DNA from: Euryarchaeota archaeon TMED117
GTDB taxonomy: Archaea; Thermoplasmatota; Poseidoniia; Poseidoniales; Poseidoniaceae
Reading direction: 5' to 3'
Length of the DNA: 5,993 nucleotides
Assembly: GCA_002171315.2 (NCBI GenBank)
Contig: NHFS02000067.1
Span: forward strand, 1 to 5,993
The notes under the pieces were generated by a model. The model worked only from the letters and a program-made list of their open reading frames with translations. It searched no databases and was not told the DNA's origin. The translations under genes and the position numbers were made by a program. Positions within the stretch are counted from its first letter, which is position 1; each line of letters starts with the position of its first letter. This document shows positions 1-5,993 of this stretch, one piece after another.

Positions 1-33
1 TGGCTCCGAATACGCTGAATAGGTGGCTTCATT

Positions 34-711
34 ATGAAGCGACGTGAGAAAGCAGAACGCATTCAACGTATGCTTGAATCATTATATCCCGAAACGCCTG
101 TTCCTCTCGATCATAAGAATTCATTTCAACTCCTTGTTGCTGTTCTTATGAGTGCACAAACGACTGATTTGAAAGTCAATGAGGTGACTCCTGAATTGTT
201 CAAGCAAGGGCCAACTGCCGAGAAAATGGCTACATTAGAGGTTGAACAAATTCAGGCAATGATCAAACAAGTTGGACTTGCTCCTACAAAGGCGAAAAAC
301 ATCAAACGTTTATCTGAACTCCTGATCGAGCGTCATGATGGTGTAATTCCAAATACCTTCGAAGAACTAGAGGCATTACCAGGAGTTGGTCATAAAACTG
401 CAGGAGTGGTGCTTGCCCAGGCCTTTGGAATACCTGCATTCCCAATTGACACACATATTCACCGACTTGCATCTCGATGGGGTCTATCGAATGGAAGCAA
501 TGTTGAGCGAACTGAAAAAGACCTCAAAGCAATATTTCCTAAGCATGCTTGGAATGATTTACATCTACAAATTATCTTCTTTGGAAGGGAATACTGTCCT
601 GCTCGATTCCATGATTTGACAACATGTCCAATCTGTTCATGGGCAGCTACAAAGAAAAGGATTGCAGAAGAAGAAAAGAAAAATCGTACCAAGAGTCGCC
701 GCTCAAAGTGA
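34..711 (+). CDS. nth: Endonuclease III (DNA glycosylase / AP lyase) with atypical Fe-S cysteine set
   Basis: This is a base-excision repair enzyme of the HhH-GPD superfamily, which removes oxidised pyrimidines and nicks the abasic site by beta-elimination. Length is 225 residues, near the usual 210-230. The helix-hairpin-helix is LPGVGHKTAG at 115-124, with the catalytic lysine K121. The catalytic aspartate is D139 in PIDTHIHR. The early motif LLVAVLMSAQTTD (33-45) is also typical. The start has an AGGTGG ribosome binding site at 21-26, seven bases upstream of the ATG. Oddity: the classical C-X6-C-X2-C-X5-C cluster motif is replaced by C188-X9-C198-X2-C201 with no fourth cysteine; the protein ends in a charged Lys/Arg/Glu tail (207-225). 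Family membership is very secure; whether an Fe-S cluster is bound is not. The gene faces the archaellum operon and overlaps its last gene by 9 bases, and nothing suggests a functional link between them. Confidence 0.95.
   Translation: MKRREKAERIQRMLESLYPETPVPLDHKNSFQLLVAVLMSAQTTDLKVNEVTPELFKQGPTAEKMATLEVEQIQAMIKQVGLAPTKAKNIKRLSELLIERHDGVIPNTFEELEALPGVGHKTAGVVLAQAFGIPAFPIDTHIHRLASRWGLSNGSNVERTEKDLKAIFPKHAWNDLHLQIIFFGREYCPARFHDLTTCPICSWAATKKRIAEEEKKNRTKSRRSK
651..683 (-). terminator. Candidate oligo-T terminator of the archaellum operon, inside nth
   Basis: Read on the - strand, this stretch is almost pure pyrimidine, with T5, T4, T4 and T3 runs separated by single or few cytosines. It begins about 20 bases after the stop codon of the 146-codon gene. 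Archaeal RNA polymerase terminates at such U-rich tracts without needing a hairpin (established knowledge). On the + strand the same bases encode the Lys/Glu-rich tail of endonuclease III, so the tract could simply reflect AAG/AAA/GAA codons. No strong stem is evident next to it. Confidence 0.45.
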
Positions 712-1143
712 TACGCTTACGTCAAATCCTGAACCAAGAAGTTGAAGCAACATGACTGCTCCAAGAATCAAAAGTGTAATTCTGAGAGCAGGAGTCGTCG
801 TATCTTCGTCATAGGCTTCACGAACAAATGCATATCCGATGAGTGCAACACCGCCACTGCCCAAGAGAGTTGAAATTGTCCCCATCACACGATCGAAGTC
901 ATTGTGAGATTCAGTATCTTCAGCGAACTTTTCACCCCATCCTGATTCTGATGTATCATAATCAATTTCGCTCGGAGCGCCACCAAAGTCTGGAAGAGCG
1001 CTTACGAGAATAGCGAGAAGGATGAGGATGACGCCGATCATCAAGAATTTATGAAGAGAAAACAAGCCTCCACCCATCATGGCTTGCTGAGGTGGATGAT
1101 ACATATTCGATGAAACGGCAGGTCCAGGTTGAGTGGTTTGCAT
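703..1143 (-). CDS. Unrecognised three-helix membrane protein, last gene of the archaellum operon
   Basis: I do not recognise this 146-residue protein. It has a Pro/Gln/Met/Gly-rich N-terminus (about 1-26), then three predicted membrane helices at about 32-50, 88-107 and 119-139. Helices 1 and 2 are joined by a very acidic loop (about 51-87, rich in Asp/Glu). His31-Lys32 before helix 1 suggests the N-terminus is cytoplasmic and the acidic loop external; that topology is inferred. The gene follows flaJ by 38 bases on the same strand, so it is probably co-transcribed and may be an archaellum accessory protein, but it could be unrelated. The chosen ATG lacks a clear Shine-Dalgarno sequence, unlike its neighbours, but a TATA-like element lies about 26 bases upstream, which would fit a leaderless transcript. 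In-frame ATGs at codons 14, 22 and 23 are alternative starts that would still keep all three helices. The stop codon lies within the end of nth. Confidence 0.75.
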   Translation of the reverse strand: MQTTQPGPAVSSNMYHPPQQAMMGGGLFSLHKFLMIGVILILLAILVSALPDFGGAPSEIDYDTSESGWGEKFAEDTESHNDFDRVMGTISTLLGSGGVALIGYAFVREAYDEDTTTPALRITLLILGAVMLLQLLGSGFDVSVSL

Positions 1144-1165
1144 GTGCTTTCATTTGAGGAGACAG

Positions 1166-1179
1166 CATATACTCTTTTT
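1166..1179 (-). promoter_or_regulatory. Possible BRE/TATA promoter before the three-helix membrane protein gene
   Basis: On the - strand, a purine stretch AAAAAGAG runs directly into GTATATG. This resembles a TFB recognition element followed by a TATA box. The TATA centre is about 26 bases before the A of the ATG at 1143, the spacing expected if transcription starts at the start codon (leaderless). The lack of a Shine-Dalgarno sequence on that gene fits. It is a short AT-rich match in a 38-base gap, so chance is a real alternative. Confidence 0.3.
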
Positions 1180-1181
1180 GA

Positions 1182-2984
1182 TTAAATACCAAATACAGAT
1201 GATGCTCCATCAAGTAAGACTGCAGTAATCCAGGAAGTAATTCCAGCAATCCATAGCAGTTGAATCGCTTGACCAGCAGCACTTGTTTTACCTCCACCTC
1301 GTAGACGTGTTGCAATAGCAGATACAGCAATAATTTGACCAAGGACAAGGAGTGAAACTATAATTTTGAACATTCGAATGTTGTCATCTACTGAAGATGC
1401 ATCTTCCATAACGGGAAGAGCAATCCCTGAACCAAAGTCTTGGAGTGCGCCTACATCTGTTTCTGCTAAGCCTGATGCAACTCCTGCAATAGCATCTCCA
1501 AGTTGCAATACGATCGAAATGGTCACGTTGAGTGAAGTAACGCTGGCGATAAGAAGCCCAAGAGCTACACCCCACATTGTGTTTGCAGAAAGCGCACGAC
1601 GACGGCGAAGTGACAAGAGATTTCCAACAGAACGAGACACCATTTCTGCTGTCGATGCTGGCTTACCAGAGGATTGAGCACCTTCGATGTAAATTCGAGT
1701 GTAACGGGAGATTACAGCCGAATTGGTGTCCGCATTGAAGTAATCCCATGCTCGGTCTGAATCAATACGGGTCGACAATCGCTTTTCTAGTCGATCAATC
1801 GAATAATCAAGCATACCAAAATCAACACCTCGTAATGCCTTGATGGTCGCAGAAGGTTCTGCACTACGAGCCTGGGCAGTACCACCTAGCGCACGGATAA
1901 AATCAGGATAGGCAGTGTCCCTTCTCAATACGTTTGTCTCTTCTTTACGAATTAACCAGGCAGGTACAAGAAGAGGGGAAAGTGGTGCTGCGAGCAGAAT
2001 AAGTCCGTAACGGTCCCATTGGCTGCTTATGACTTCCCATGAACTTGCAACGACATAGATTGTCACAAAAAGTAAGAACAATGAAATCGCTCCTGAAGCG
2101 AGTAATGCTCTTCGGAAATTAATTCGGAAAGGTGTTTCAAGTTCATCACGAGCAAAGATCAGATCACGAGGAATGGTTGCTCTAAAAGCCATCATGGCTG
2201 CAACTTGAATAATGATGAAAAGGAAGGAAGCAAGAAGAAGGAAACGCAGTCGAGCTGCAACTTCAATTGGCGTATCTTTATCTCCACCCACTTCGAATAA
2301 GACGAGATGGATTCCAGCGATAACAAGCCCGAAAAGCCCTGCTGTAACCATTGAAACGTAGATTTCTTGCATTGTATCAACGCTTTCCAGCCTTGTGTCA
2401 TAGAGAGTGTTGTACTGTTCAGCAACCGTTTCTTGTTCTGAACGCATGAATTCATCAATCGGCTGACCTGCTTCAATCGAAAACGCCATTCTATCGAGGA
2501 AATCCGTCCAGAGTGGGCTTGGACTTTGTTGTGCAACAATACGAGCAGCTTCTGGTAAAGATGTGTTCCACTTGTCAACAAGTGTCTCGATACGTTGTAC
2601 TTCTGATGCTAATTCGCCATAATCTCTCATTTGCTTGAGAATGTCGAAAATAGTCTGAGCACCTACTTCTCCAAGTGAGAGAATTCCCATACGAGTGATG
2701 AACATGTGCATTTCACGCTCGATCATGTTCGCTGAACGAGTCACTTCAAGCATCGGGAAAGCAATAGCACCAAGCGATGCCAGGATGGGGAGGAGGAAGA
2801 GCAAGAGTATTCCCGAAACTCCAGCAAACAAAGCACCATCAGCAAGTCCACCAGTAAGGAATATGAGAGCCAGTGATGCGATAAGGCCCATTGCAAAGGC
2901 GCCGCCAACATACAGAGTCAGGAAACGACTAATCGGCATTTCGAGCCGACGGATGGCAATTTGCCACATCGGCATTCGTTCCAT
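1182..2984 (-). CDS. flaJ: Archaellum assembly platform membrane protein FlaJ (ArlJ)
   Basis: FlaJ is the integral membrane core of the archaellum motor, homologous to the PilC/GspF platform proteins, and is the membrane partner of the ATPase FlaI. The 600-residue product has about nine hydrophobic segments, near 24-45, 50-77, 206-230, 246-267, 292-314, 324-345, 467-495, 537-559 and 573-593. Two cytoplasmic regions resemble the duplicated T2SSF domains: about 90-205 and about 346-466. The second contains the typical YPDFIRALGG (359-368) and a conserved-looking SAEPSATIKALRG (374-386). A basic cluster R460-R463 lies just before the seventh segment, consistent with contact to an acidic ATPase face. 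The start has a GAGGAG ribosome binding site (3000-2995) with a 10-base spacer; ATGs at codons 4 and 6 are less well placed. It begins 14 bases after flaI stops, a tight operon junction. The call relies on the fold pattern and on its position next to flaI and flaH. Confidence 0.93.
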   Translation of the reverse strand: MERMPMWQIAIRRLEMPISRFLTLYVGGAFAMGLIASLALIFLTGGLADGALFAGVSGILLLFLLPILASLGAIAFPMLEVTRSANMIEREMHMFITRMGILSLGEVGAQTIFDILKQMRDYGELASEVQRIETLVDKWNTSLPEAARIVAQQSPSPLWTDFLDRMAFSIEAGQPIDEFMRSEQETVAEQYNTLYDTRLESVDTMQEIYVSMVTAGLFGLVIAGIHLVLFEVGGDKDTPIEVAARLRFLLLASFLFIIIQVAAMMAFRATIPRDLIFARDELETPFRINFRRALLASGAISLFLLFVTIYVVASSWEVISSQWDRYGLILLAAPLSPLLVPAWLIRKEETNVLRRDTAYPDFIRALGGTAQARSAEPSATIKALRGVDFGMLDYSIDRLEKRLSTRIDSDRAWDYFNADTNSAVISRYTRIYIEGAQSSGKPASTAEMVSRSVGNLLSLRRRRALSANTMWGVALGLLIASVTSLNVTISIVLQLGDAIAGVASGLAETDVGALQDFGSGIALPVMEDASSVDDNIRMFKIIVSLLVLGQIIAVSAIATRLRGGGKTSAAGQAIQLLWIAGITSWITAVLLDGASSVFGI

Positions 2985-2998
2985 GCTTCTTCATCTCC

Positions 2999-4714
2999 TC
3001 ATCGGTCTTTTTGGCTGACCCAACTATCAACAGCCTTGTCGAAGGTTTCCCAACCACTGTTGTAATAAATATTGAGAAGGCCAAATACGTCATCATAATG
3101 CGTTAGGTTGCGATCTACCATTCGATCGAGAGCCGATGCCCTTCGCAACATTTCGTCATAGACATCTCGCTTATTTGCAAACCCTGCTTGTGCAGCGATC
3201 TTATTTTCAAGAAGGTGAGATTGGAACATACCACGGAAGTAGTGCTTGTCTTTGATAGGGTCCCATTCGAACATACCACGGGTCAAGACACCATCGCTGT
3301 GCTTGTTGTATCCGATAACTTCGTCAACACCAGTAATACGGCGAACAAGATTTCCATTTGTTTCAGTAACTTCTTGGAAAATTGCGAAATTAAGGTTGTC
3401 GAAGAAACGAATTGGAACATTGATTGGATCCCCAGTGAAACGTTGAATCATCTTTACAATTGAAGATGCGTGGAATGTAGCGATAACAGGGTGCCCGGTT
3501 TGCATTGCTTGGAAAGCAGTAGCCCCTTCCACACCACGTATTTCACCGATGATGATGTATCGAGGTCTTGAACGCAATGCTGCTTTGAGTAAATCGAACA
3601 TTTCAACACTTGAATCTTCATTTTTGGAAGTTCGTGTAACAAGTCGTTGCCAAATCTTGTGGCTGACCTTTACTTCCGGAGTATCTTCCGCAGAGTAAAT
3701 CTTCACGTTGTGGTCGATAAAAGGAAGAATCGCGTTGAGCGTAGTGGTTTTACCCGAAGCTGTCTCTCCAGAAACCAGAACAGACATTCCGTATTCTAAA
3801 CACAACCAAATGTATGCTGCTACTTGGGAACTCATTGTGCCCCATTGAATAAGTTGAGTAATAGAAATTGTTTCTTCAGCGAATTTACGGATAGTAAAAG
3901 ATGGACCCAGCATCGAAACGTCATCAGAGAAAATGATGTTAATACGGGAGCCATCGAGAAGAGCACCGTCGATGATAGGATTGTTATCCGATACAGGACG
4001 GCCAATACGCTCTGACATAGAACGTAAATAACGAGCAAGAATATCTCGTTCACGGAAACGAATGTTAGAGGTAACCATTTCGAATACCTTGTGATCCATG
4101 TGAATATGTTTCAAACCAACGGAGTGAATATCTTCCAGCATTTCATCTGAAAGGAGGGTCTCAAGAGGCCCGTTTTTGATGAGATCTCGAACAATGATGT
4201 ATCGTAAACGGTCTCTTTGAGCTTCTGAAACGACGACTCTTTTGTCTTCCAGTCCAATCATTTCCCACATTCGGCCTCTGCGACGAGTTCCAATATTGGC
4301 TTCTGAATCGAGGATTGTGTACCTATCGATCATTTGGCCGAGAATTGTTTCAAACTCTGAGTCCGTCGTAAATGTTGGAGCAGTTGGTGCTTCTTGGAGA
4401 AGAGTTTCGACCAAATCACGGCGAATGTTTTCCTCTTCTTCATTCAATTGCGGTTCAAGACCAAACCAGAGAACTTGGCCTCCACCATCTTCATCTGCAG
4501 GAGGTTCGTAGATGTGGACAAATACTGGTTCTTTTGTGATGTAGATGAGATTCAATGGACGTTGCTTCTTAGCATCTCGATCGAGTGGGCCGTAGTAAAT
4601 AGGACGGGAACCATATTTGTTCTCGAAATCACGAACCCATTCTGCGACGTGGCTATGGGCTGCCATAACCGAAGCGAGATCACCTCGAGCGAATTTTAAA
4701 TCCTCATCAGCCAT
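2999..4714 (-). CDS. flaI: Archaellum motor/assembly ATPase FlaI (ArlI)
   Basis: FlaI is a cytoplasmic hexameric secretion ATPase of the GspE/PilT/VirB11 superfamily that powers both filament assembly and rotation. At 571 residues it is somewhat longer than characterised crenarchaeal FlaI. Residues 1 to about 210 form the variable N-terminal region, with an acidic stretch near 88-100. The catalytic domain shows all expected motifs: Walker A GETASGKTT (316-324, K322), the Asp box around SAEDTPEV with E343/D344, ALRSRPRYII with candidate arginine fingers R381/R383, Walker B IIIGEIRG (387-394, E391) and the His box HPVIATFHASS (408-418). All catalytic positions look intact. The ATG is preceded by a GAGGTGA-type ribosome binding site with a 5-base spacer, and the stop codon of flaH overlaps that site. 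Archaeal pilus ATPases are close relatives; adjacency to flaH makes the archaellum assignment the strong choice. Confidence 0.96.
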   Translation of the reverse strand: MADEDLKFARGDLASVMAAHSHVAEWVRDFENKYGSRPIYYGPLDRDAKKQRPLNLIYITKEPVFVHIYEPPADEDGGGQVLWFGLEPQLNEEEENIRRDLVETLLQEAPTAPTFTTDSEFETILGQMIDRYTILDSEANIGTRRRGRMWEMIGLEDKRVVVSEAQRDRLRYIIVRDLIKNGPLETLLSDEMLEDIHSVGLKHIHMDHKVFEMVTSNIRFRERDILARYLRSMSERIGRPVSDNNPIIDGALLDGSRINIIFSDDVSMLGPSFTIRKFAEETISITQLIQWGTMSSQVAAYIWLCLEYGMSVLVSGETASGKTTTLNAILPFIDHNVKIYSAEDTPEVKVSHKIWQRLVTRTSKNEDSSVEMFDLLKAALRSRPRYIIIGEIRGVEGATAFQAMQTGHPVIATFHASSIVKMIQRFTGDPINVPIRFFDNLNFAIFQEVTETNGNLVRRITGVDEVIGYNKHSDGVLTRGMFEWDPIKDKHYFRGMFQSHLLENKIAAQAGFANKRDVYDEMLRRASALDRMVDRNLTHYDDVFGLLNIYYNSGWETFDKAVDSWVSQKDR

Positions 4715-4723
4715 AATCTCACC

Positions 4724-5449
4724 TCAGCTTACCGCCGTAATATCAACGATGAAGCCCATTCCGGGTTCGACTCTCCATCCTATTGAAGATTGAACAGGAC
4801 CTGCTGCACGTAAATAACGGGTTACGATGAGTGTTCTTTTCAAATCTCCACCGATAAGGTTGGTTGTTAAATCGATAACGACTTCAGCGCTTGCACGCAT
4901 AGCATGGAGGAGTTTGTGATCCATTTCGTCACTATCAACGGTGAGCATGATGCTACGGCCGGTCGAAGCGATTCTTCTCAGACGTTGTATGAGATTGAAA
5001 CGATCTTGATCATTCATATCTGTGGGCATAAGAGCACTTGCTGCATCAATGATGATGATATCTGCTTCGTCAACTGCTTCACTTGATAGGACTTCATCGA
5101 TTCCAACATTTGGAATTGGTTCAGCCACTGTTCCGAATCGAGAGAAGATCATCAAGTTTCCATTTGTTAATGCGTCTGTGACGCCATAACCAATTGATTC
5201 AACTTGCTCAATCCATCCGCGAGTCGTCAGTTCAGTCGTAATAACGAGAACTTTGACATCGTTCTCAAGAAGACCGTGAACCAATCTTTGACTTACAAGT
5301 GACTTTCCACCACCGACCCCACCTTGCAGCATCATTATGCTACGGTTTGGTAATCGAAGACCAAGAGAGTCAGCAAGACTGTCAGTCTCAACATCAAATG
5401 GGAAACCATCCTCAACTGGCTTAGGTTTCTCAGTCAGCCTCTCAACCAT
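4724..5449 (-). CDS. flaH: Archaellum ATP-binding regulator FlaH (ArlH), KaiC-like
   Basis: FlaH is a RecA/KaiC-fold ATP-binding protein that docks on FlaI under the motor; in studied archaea, nucleotide binding controls this interaction. It is the hallmark gene separating archaella from other archaeal pili. The product is 241 residues, in the usual range. Walker A is GGVGGGKS (43-50, K49). The second strand ends in VITTEL with E73, roughly where KaiC-type proteins carry their glutamates. Walker B is ADIIIIDAAS (129-138, D135). A longer frame opens at 5494, but the ATG at 5449 is preferred because it has a strong GGAGGTG ribosome binding site seven bases upstream. The longer version would also add 15 residues made from the end of flaG in another frame. 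The start overlaps the flaG stop by 8 bases, and the TGA stop lies in the flaI ribosome binding site, so translation is probably coupled on both sides. Confidence 0.94.
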   Translation of the reverse strand: MVERLTEKPKPVEDGFPFDVETDSLADSLGLRLPNRSIMMLQGGVGGGKSLVSQRLVHGLLENDVKVLVITTELTTRGWIEQVESIGYGVTDALTNGNLMIFSRFGTVAEPIPNVGIDEVLSSEAVDEADIIIIDAASALMPTDMNDQDRFNLIQRLRRIASTGRSIMLTVDSDEMDHKLLHAMRASAEVVIDLTTNLIGGDLKRTLIVTRYLRAAGPVQSSIGWRVEPGMGFIVDITAVS

Positions 5450-5939
5450 GTAAACGCACCTCCAGAGATATCGTGTCAGTACCACGATAGCCATTGGTAA
5501 CCTCTGATGAGACGATAACCGTCAAGGAAACATCAGTCCCGTCAGCATATGCCCAAGAAGATGAATTAACTGTAACTTCAACCAAATGTTGAGAATCCCA
5601 ATCAGTACCAGTAGCGGGGACGATAGCAGTGGTAATCGAAGATGTTACAGTAGATCCATCAACAATAACGACGAGTGTACTCGTATCGAGAAGAGTTGTT
5701 CCTGTATTTTGCAGGTAAAACGTCATCTCATCAGGATTGAGGGTGTCATTGTATGCAACCATCATCGGATCGCCTGCAAAACCAAGACTTGTAGCTTGTT
5801 CGACTTCCATCGCACGGGTTTGATCCTGTGATGCTTTTGCCATGTCGCCCCATTCATTGATGAGAACAATACTTACAATACCAGAAACCAGCAATGCTGT
5901 TGTCAGGAAGATGAAAGAAGATGCTCCGCCGTCTGCCAT
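5442..5939 (-). CDS. flaG: Archaellum stator protein FlaG (ArlG), FlaG/FlaF family
   Basis: FlaG is a small single-span protein that, with FlaF, anchors the archaellum motor outside the membrane. The 165-residue product has one N-terminal hydrophobic helix (about 8-28), then an amphipathic stretch with charged residues (about 29-50), and a C-terminal domain rich in Val, Thr, Ser and Ile that looks like a beta-sandwich. The segment FYLQNTGTTLL (74-84) followed by VVIVDGS (90-96) matches the family pattern of an aromatic-x-N-x-G strand and a following VDG turn. There is no Lys/Arg-Gly pair before the helix, so class III signal peptide processing is not suggested. The ATG has a GAGGTG ribosome binding site with a 5-base spacer. 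The immediate neighbour of flaH is normally FlaG in euryarchaeal operons, which favours FlaG over the related FlaF, but the two are hard to separate by sequence alone. Confidence 0.8.
   Translation of the reverse strand: MADGGASSFIFLTTALLVSGIVSIVLINEWGDMAKASQDQTRAMEVEQATSLGFAGDPMMVAYNDTLNPDEMTFYLQNTGTTLLDTSTLVVIVDGSTVTSSITTAIVPATGTDWDSQHLVEVTVNSSSWAYADGTDVSLTVIVSSEVTNGYRGTDTISLEVRLHG
5457..5463 (-). promoter_or_regulatory. Ribosome binding site that fixes the flaH start
   Basis: The - strand reads GGAGGTG, a near-perfect anti-16S match, with a 7-base spacer to the ATG at 5449. It lies inside the last codons of flaG. It is the main reason to prefer this start over the ATG at 5494, which has no comparable site. 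Confidence 0.75.
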
Positions 5940-5948
5940 TTCGTCACC

Positions 5949-5993
5949 TCATGCTAATGTGTTTACCATTGTCAATCCATTGGATGTCAATGA
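5949..5993 (-). CDS. C-terminal end of the gene upstream of flaG (possibly flaF), cut by window edge
   Basis: Only about 15 codons are visible. In the frame given, the protein ends SLTSNGLTMVNTLA and stops at a TGA that abuts the flaG ribosome binding site as TGAGGTGA. The flaH/flaI junction has the same arrangement and flaI/flaJ has a similar TGAGG. A second open frame would end at the TGA at 5946-5944 with a tail IDIQWIDNGKHISMR. It is less favoured because it ends on an AGG arginine codon, which I did not notice among the arginine codons I looked at in neighbouring genes. By operon order the gene is probably flaF; the tail alone does not prove this. Confidence 0.4.
   Translation of the reverse strand, partial: SLTSNGLTMVNTLA

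Noticed and set aside
1..22. Possible end of an upstream + strand gene (GSEYAE then TAG at 20-22, overlapping the nth ribosome binding site).
   Set aside because: Only six codons are visible, and the other two frames also hit stops soon after, so the frame cannot be decided.
1174..1181. T-run on the + strand as a possible terminator for nth.
   Set aside because: It lies over 460 bases after the nth stop, is only five T long, and is better read as the A-rich part of the - strand promoter-like element.
1049..1348. A 99-codon - strand frame spanning the flaJ end and the start of the three-helix gene.
   Set aside because: It overlaps two better-supported genes in another frame and shows no domain or start signal; its Leu/Val richness comes from frame-shifted codons.
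1366..1677. A 103-codon open frame on the + strand inside flaJ.
   Set aside because: It is fully antisense to a well-supported gene, low in complexity, and has no convincing start signal or family resemblance.
4242..4699. Two + strand open frames antisense to the start of flaI.
   Set aside because: They mirror the flaI codons, have no ribosome binding sites, and their Ser/Arg-rich composition is typical of antisense shadows.
5450..5494. A longer flaH reading from the ATG at 5494, adding 15 residues.
   Set aside because: It would overlap flaG by about 53 bases, has no good ribosome binding site, and its extra residues do not look like part of the FlaH fold. The ATG at 5449 has a strong site.

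Overview
This window most likely comes from a mesophilic euryarchaeon. A marine Thermoplasmatota lineage such as Poseidoniales (Marine Group II) is my best guess. The archaeal assignment rests on four adjacent genes for the core of the archaellum (the archaeal rotating filament): FlaG, FlaH, FlaI and FlaJ, also called ArlG/H/I/J. The order FlaG-FlaH-FlaI-FlaJ is the usual euryarchaeal fla2-type order. FlaH (a KaiC-like ATPase) separates this locus from ordinary archaeal type IV pilus loci, which have only the ATPase and the membrane platform. The more exact lineage is inferred from moderate base composition and overall character, not proven.

Layout: positions 34-711 on the + strand encode an endonuclease III DNA glycosylase/lyase (nth) with an unusual cysteine cluster. 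The rest of the window, 703-5993, is transcribed on the - strand. Read in transcription order it holds the last codons of an upstream gene at the window edge (probably flaF or another archaellum gene), flaG (5939-5442), flaH (5449-4724), flaI (4714-2999), flaJ (2984-1182) and a 146-codon gene for an unrecognised three-helix membrane protein (1143-703). The genes are packed with gaps of 9-38 bases or small overlaps. Several stop codons are embedded in or next to the next gene's Shine-Dalgarno sequence, which points to one translationally coupled operon.

How the genes work together: FlaJ is the integral membrane platform. FlaI is the hexameric ATPase that drives filament assembly and rotation. 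FlaH is an ATP-binding regulator that docks on FlaI. FlaG is a single-span pseudoperiplasmic stator component. The archaellins and the FlaCDE/FlaF genes are not visible and would be expected beyond the right-hand edge. The three-helix protein is the one real unknown; its position makes it a candidate archaellum accessory protein, although a possible TATA element just before it suggests it may also be transcribed separately.

The operon and nth converge and overlap by 9 bases. The likely oligo-T terminator of the archaellum operon lies inside the 3' end of nth, where it corresponds to nth's Lys/Glu-rich C-terminal codons. I saw no RNA genes, mobile elements, CRISPR arrays or long repeats. No stretch over 300 bases lacks a gene. 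I do not see a wholly undescribed system here; the most open questions are the three-helix protein, the altered nth cluster and the overlapping 3' ends.
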